A stretch of 64,000 bases of DNA from Dillenia suffruticosa (Eukaryota; Streptophyta; Magnoliopsida; Dilleniales; Dilleniaceae): contig JAVTVX010000035.1 in assembly GCA_033439265.1 (NCBI GenBank), positions 20,672,001 to 20,736,000 on the forward strand, read 5' to 3'. Shown in pieces: positions 62,001 to 64,000 of this stretch. Positions within the stretch are counted from its first letter, which is position 1. The number at the start of each line of letters is the position of its first letter. The notes below the pieces were generated by a model, which saw nothing but the letters and a program-made list of their open reading frames with translations, did not search any database and was not told the origin of the DNA. A program made the position numbers and the translations under genes.

Positions 62001-63842
62001 TGATAAAAGAGCCACGGTTCTGTATAAATCTTGCAACTGCATATGCCATGTCTTCTGCAGGTCTATTAGGAAGAGCACCGCCAAATTCGGTAAACCTAAG
62101 AAAAAAGGAATAAGGAATATTAAGAACTGATATGATCAAACCAAGGATATCCTGCATAACTATTTTCATCTAATTACACAAAACCTTGGTCTAAATAGGT
62201 GGTATTTGTGTGACTTACCAGCCTGTCCATGCCTCCGTCCACATCTTAGGCTTGTACTTTTTGGTGGGGAAGAAGTTTTCACAGTAAAAACCATTGCATG
62301 TGTCAATCTGCCAACAATCAATGGACTTCAAAATTCATAAAGACTAAAGGAAGTTTGCGGATTCAGCTTAAACAGTTCACAATGTTCAGTTTCTACAAAA
62401 ATTCCTACGAAATATCAAAGAAAACTCATAGCACCAAAGAGAAGTTTAAAGAGTTAATGTTTCAGAAGACTAGTCTGGTAGACAACTAACTGTTAAGAAC
62501 CCCACAAGAAACATACGTGACCAAATGAAAGACGCATTAAGAGGGAAAAGAAAAGTAGACATAAAACATTGACAAAATTTTGGATATATCCTCACAACAG
62601 GATCTGGAGCATCATCTTGCTTGCACATGACCCACGGAACACCTGTGCCTAGTCCCACAGCCATTGATGCAGCCCATTTGGTATAGGCTACACCGGGTGC
62701 ACCAATTTCCCATTCCACAGGTCCATATTCATTTTCAATCTGTGCAACTAGGAAGGATAAGGACATTAAAATAATAATAATAAAACTAAAAATAAATAGA
62801 AAAAATAATGAAATAGTCGAATCCAGGTTGCAGAAAAACGGCAAAGATGGGAATGAGCATGATTTTCAGACCTGAGAGAGAATAATTGGACCTCCTTGAG
62901 GTTGAAATAGATTTTCTGACTTCATCAAACTGACTATTTTCTGGGTAAATCCTTGCATTGCTTTCTGAACTTATAATAAGAAGAATTATTCATTTTTTTT
63001 ATTTTTAAATAATATTGATAATATATTAATAAATTCTAACCTCGAAAGGTCCGTTGCTTGTTCTAAATTCAATGCCTGGAACATATTTCAGCCAAACCGG
63101 AAATCCCCTGAAATGTCAGAACATAGAAAATGGAGATAGATAATAAAAATAATAATTTTTTTTACACGTCGTCCGATGAGAAGTAATTTTTTTCTTTTTT
63201 TTACCCAAAATTCCATTCAGCACAAACATAGGGGCCAATCCGGAGATGAACAAAAAGTCCTACTTGTTGAACCAGCTTAATAAACTTAACCAAATCATAT
63301 CTTCCTTCAAAATTATACTGCAATAATCATAGTTAAAAAAAAAAAATCAATTTTTTTGCTTGAAAACCATGGGGAAAAAAACCCAAAATGTTGAAAAAGA
63401 AAGTAAAAATATTACCTTTCCCTGAGAAGGTTCATGTCCATTCCAAAAGACATAAGTTTGAATAACATCTAATCCTCCCTCTTTGGCTTTTTGTATAAGA
63501 TCAGGCCACATCTGAGACGATGCGAAAAATCAAAAAATGACCCCAAAAAATTGTTAACAAAACCAATGCAAAACAGTGAAACCCACACAAGAAAAAAAAA
63601 AAAACAAACAAAATATTATGTGAAGGGGAGAGACAGAGAGGAAGAGAGACCCGTGAACCACACTGGGGAAGAAAATGTACCTCAGGAGTGCTTCTTGGGT
63701 AGTGAATAGAACCAGAAATAAGAATCCTTCTCTGCCCATTAATGATTATAGCTTTGTCATCATAAGAAACAGAGGAATAAACAGAGGAAACCCAAAAAAA
63801 CATGAAGGAGAACAACAGTGTTATGTGTGTTCTCATGACCAT
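59054..63842 (-). CDS. Beta-galactosidase B (GH35), tandem duplicate of copy A
   Basis: Same 18-exon structure as copy A with every exon but the last identical in length: 63842-63681, 63511-63416, 63317-63205, 63107-63041, 62964-62872, 62739-62596, 62307-62219, 62095-61990, 61336-61249, 61065-60947, 60850-60689, 60573-60401, 60300-60191, 60111-60002, 59895-59785, 59665-59555, 59470-59265 and 59186-59054. The frame is open for 730 residues. Signal peptide, GH35 signature, E181 and E250 are all kept. Substitutions are scattered (for example AKY to AQY). The last exon stops at SSVYADIY, where copy A reads [11 protein letters not shown], 21 residues shorter. The intron 8 insertion (61407-61978) leaves the splice sites intact. 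Upstream homology with copy A ends about 45 bases before the ATG, so its promoter differs. Probably an intact but differently regulated paralogue, or one recently silenced. Confidence 0.88.
61407..61978. mobile_element. LTR-like insertion in intron 8 of beta-galactosidase B
   Basis: The intron is 84 bp in copy A and 653 bp in copy B. The extra 572 bp starts TGTTGGATC and ends TCTCAACA, giving TG...CA termini with a TGTTG/CAACA inverted repeat, as in a solo LTR. The flanks (TTGGCA and GACAAA) correspond to adjacent bases in copy A (TTGGCAGTGACAAA). I do not see a 5-bp target duplication, so the solo-LTR reading is tentative; the insertion itself is clear. Confidence 0.7.
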
Positions 63843-64000
63843 TGTTCAAACCAAAGAAACAGATTTTTGTCTATGTTTGTTTCGCTATTTATTCAAATAA
63901 TAATAAAAAAAAATCTCTAAGAAGAATATAGCTTCTCTGTTTTCTTTAGCTATTGCTCTGCTCTTTTTTGCTTCTTTTTTAAAAATAATTAAATACGAGA
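63843..64000. other. 5' flank of beta-galactosidase B
   Basis: Matches the copy A leader up to about 63886 (CAGATTTTTGTCTATGTTTG), then becomes unrelated AT/CT-rich DNA. No TATA box comparable to that of copy A is seen before the window ends. Confidence 0.5.

Overview
The window is nuclear DNA from a flowering plant, most likely a eudicot. The evidence is GT-AG introns in AT-rich sequence, long (GA)n microsatellites near gene starts, plant-type gene families (TMN/TM9SF nonaspanin, PAO5-like polyamine oxidase, RFL-like PPR protein, GH35 beta-galactosidases) and plant Copia, hAT and CACTA transposons. The species cannot be named from the sequence. There is no sign of bacterial, organellar or viral origin.

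Layout. 1-6344 (+): nearly complete TM9SF/TMN7-like gene; only about 20 N-terminal residues lie outside the window. 9248-9733 (+): single-exon gene for an acidic protein with an LSLSL (EAR-like) motif. 9.7-20.9 kb: AT-rich intergenic DNA with microsatellites, G-runs and old dispersed repeats. 21065-22744 (+): intronless PAO5-type polyamine oxidase. 22.7-27.6 kb: intergenic. 27607-32395 (+): six-exon gene for a 704-residue protein I do not recognise. 33.19-33.85 kb: relic of a beta-galactosidase 3' end. 34275-36200 (-): intronless PPR protein. 36823-40341: internally deleted Copia retrotransposon with both LTRs and a perfect ACTAC target duplication. 41401-45807 (-): beta-galactosidase A, 18 exons. 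49507-52009: non-autonomous CACTA-type element holding a GC-rich island. 55088-58058: decayed hAT element with a perfect 8-bp target duplication. 58426-58856: copy of the PPR 5' end and its upstream DNA. 59054-63842 (-): beta-galactosidase B, 18 exons.

The main story is the right half. A unit holding the PPR 5' end and a beta-galactosidase occurs twice, and a third beta-galactosidase 3' end survives as a relic. All exon boundaries and frames of the two beta-galactosidases match through the catalytic and beta-sandwich regions, but each has lost its C-terminal SUEL lectin domain in a different way. Copy B lacks the promoter DNA of copy A and carries a 572-bp insertion in intron 8. The Copia element is present only in copy A.

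The genes do not form a pathway. They are ordinary neighbouring plant genes: Golgi/endomembrane trafficking, polyamine catabolism, organelle RNA processing and cell-wall galactan modification. Exon joins were worked out by hand from splice consensus, reading-frame continuity and family knowledge; no alignment or database search was run.
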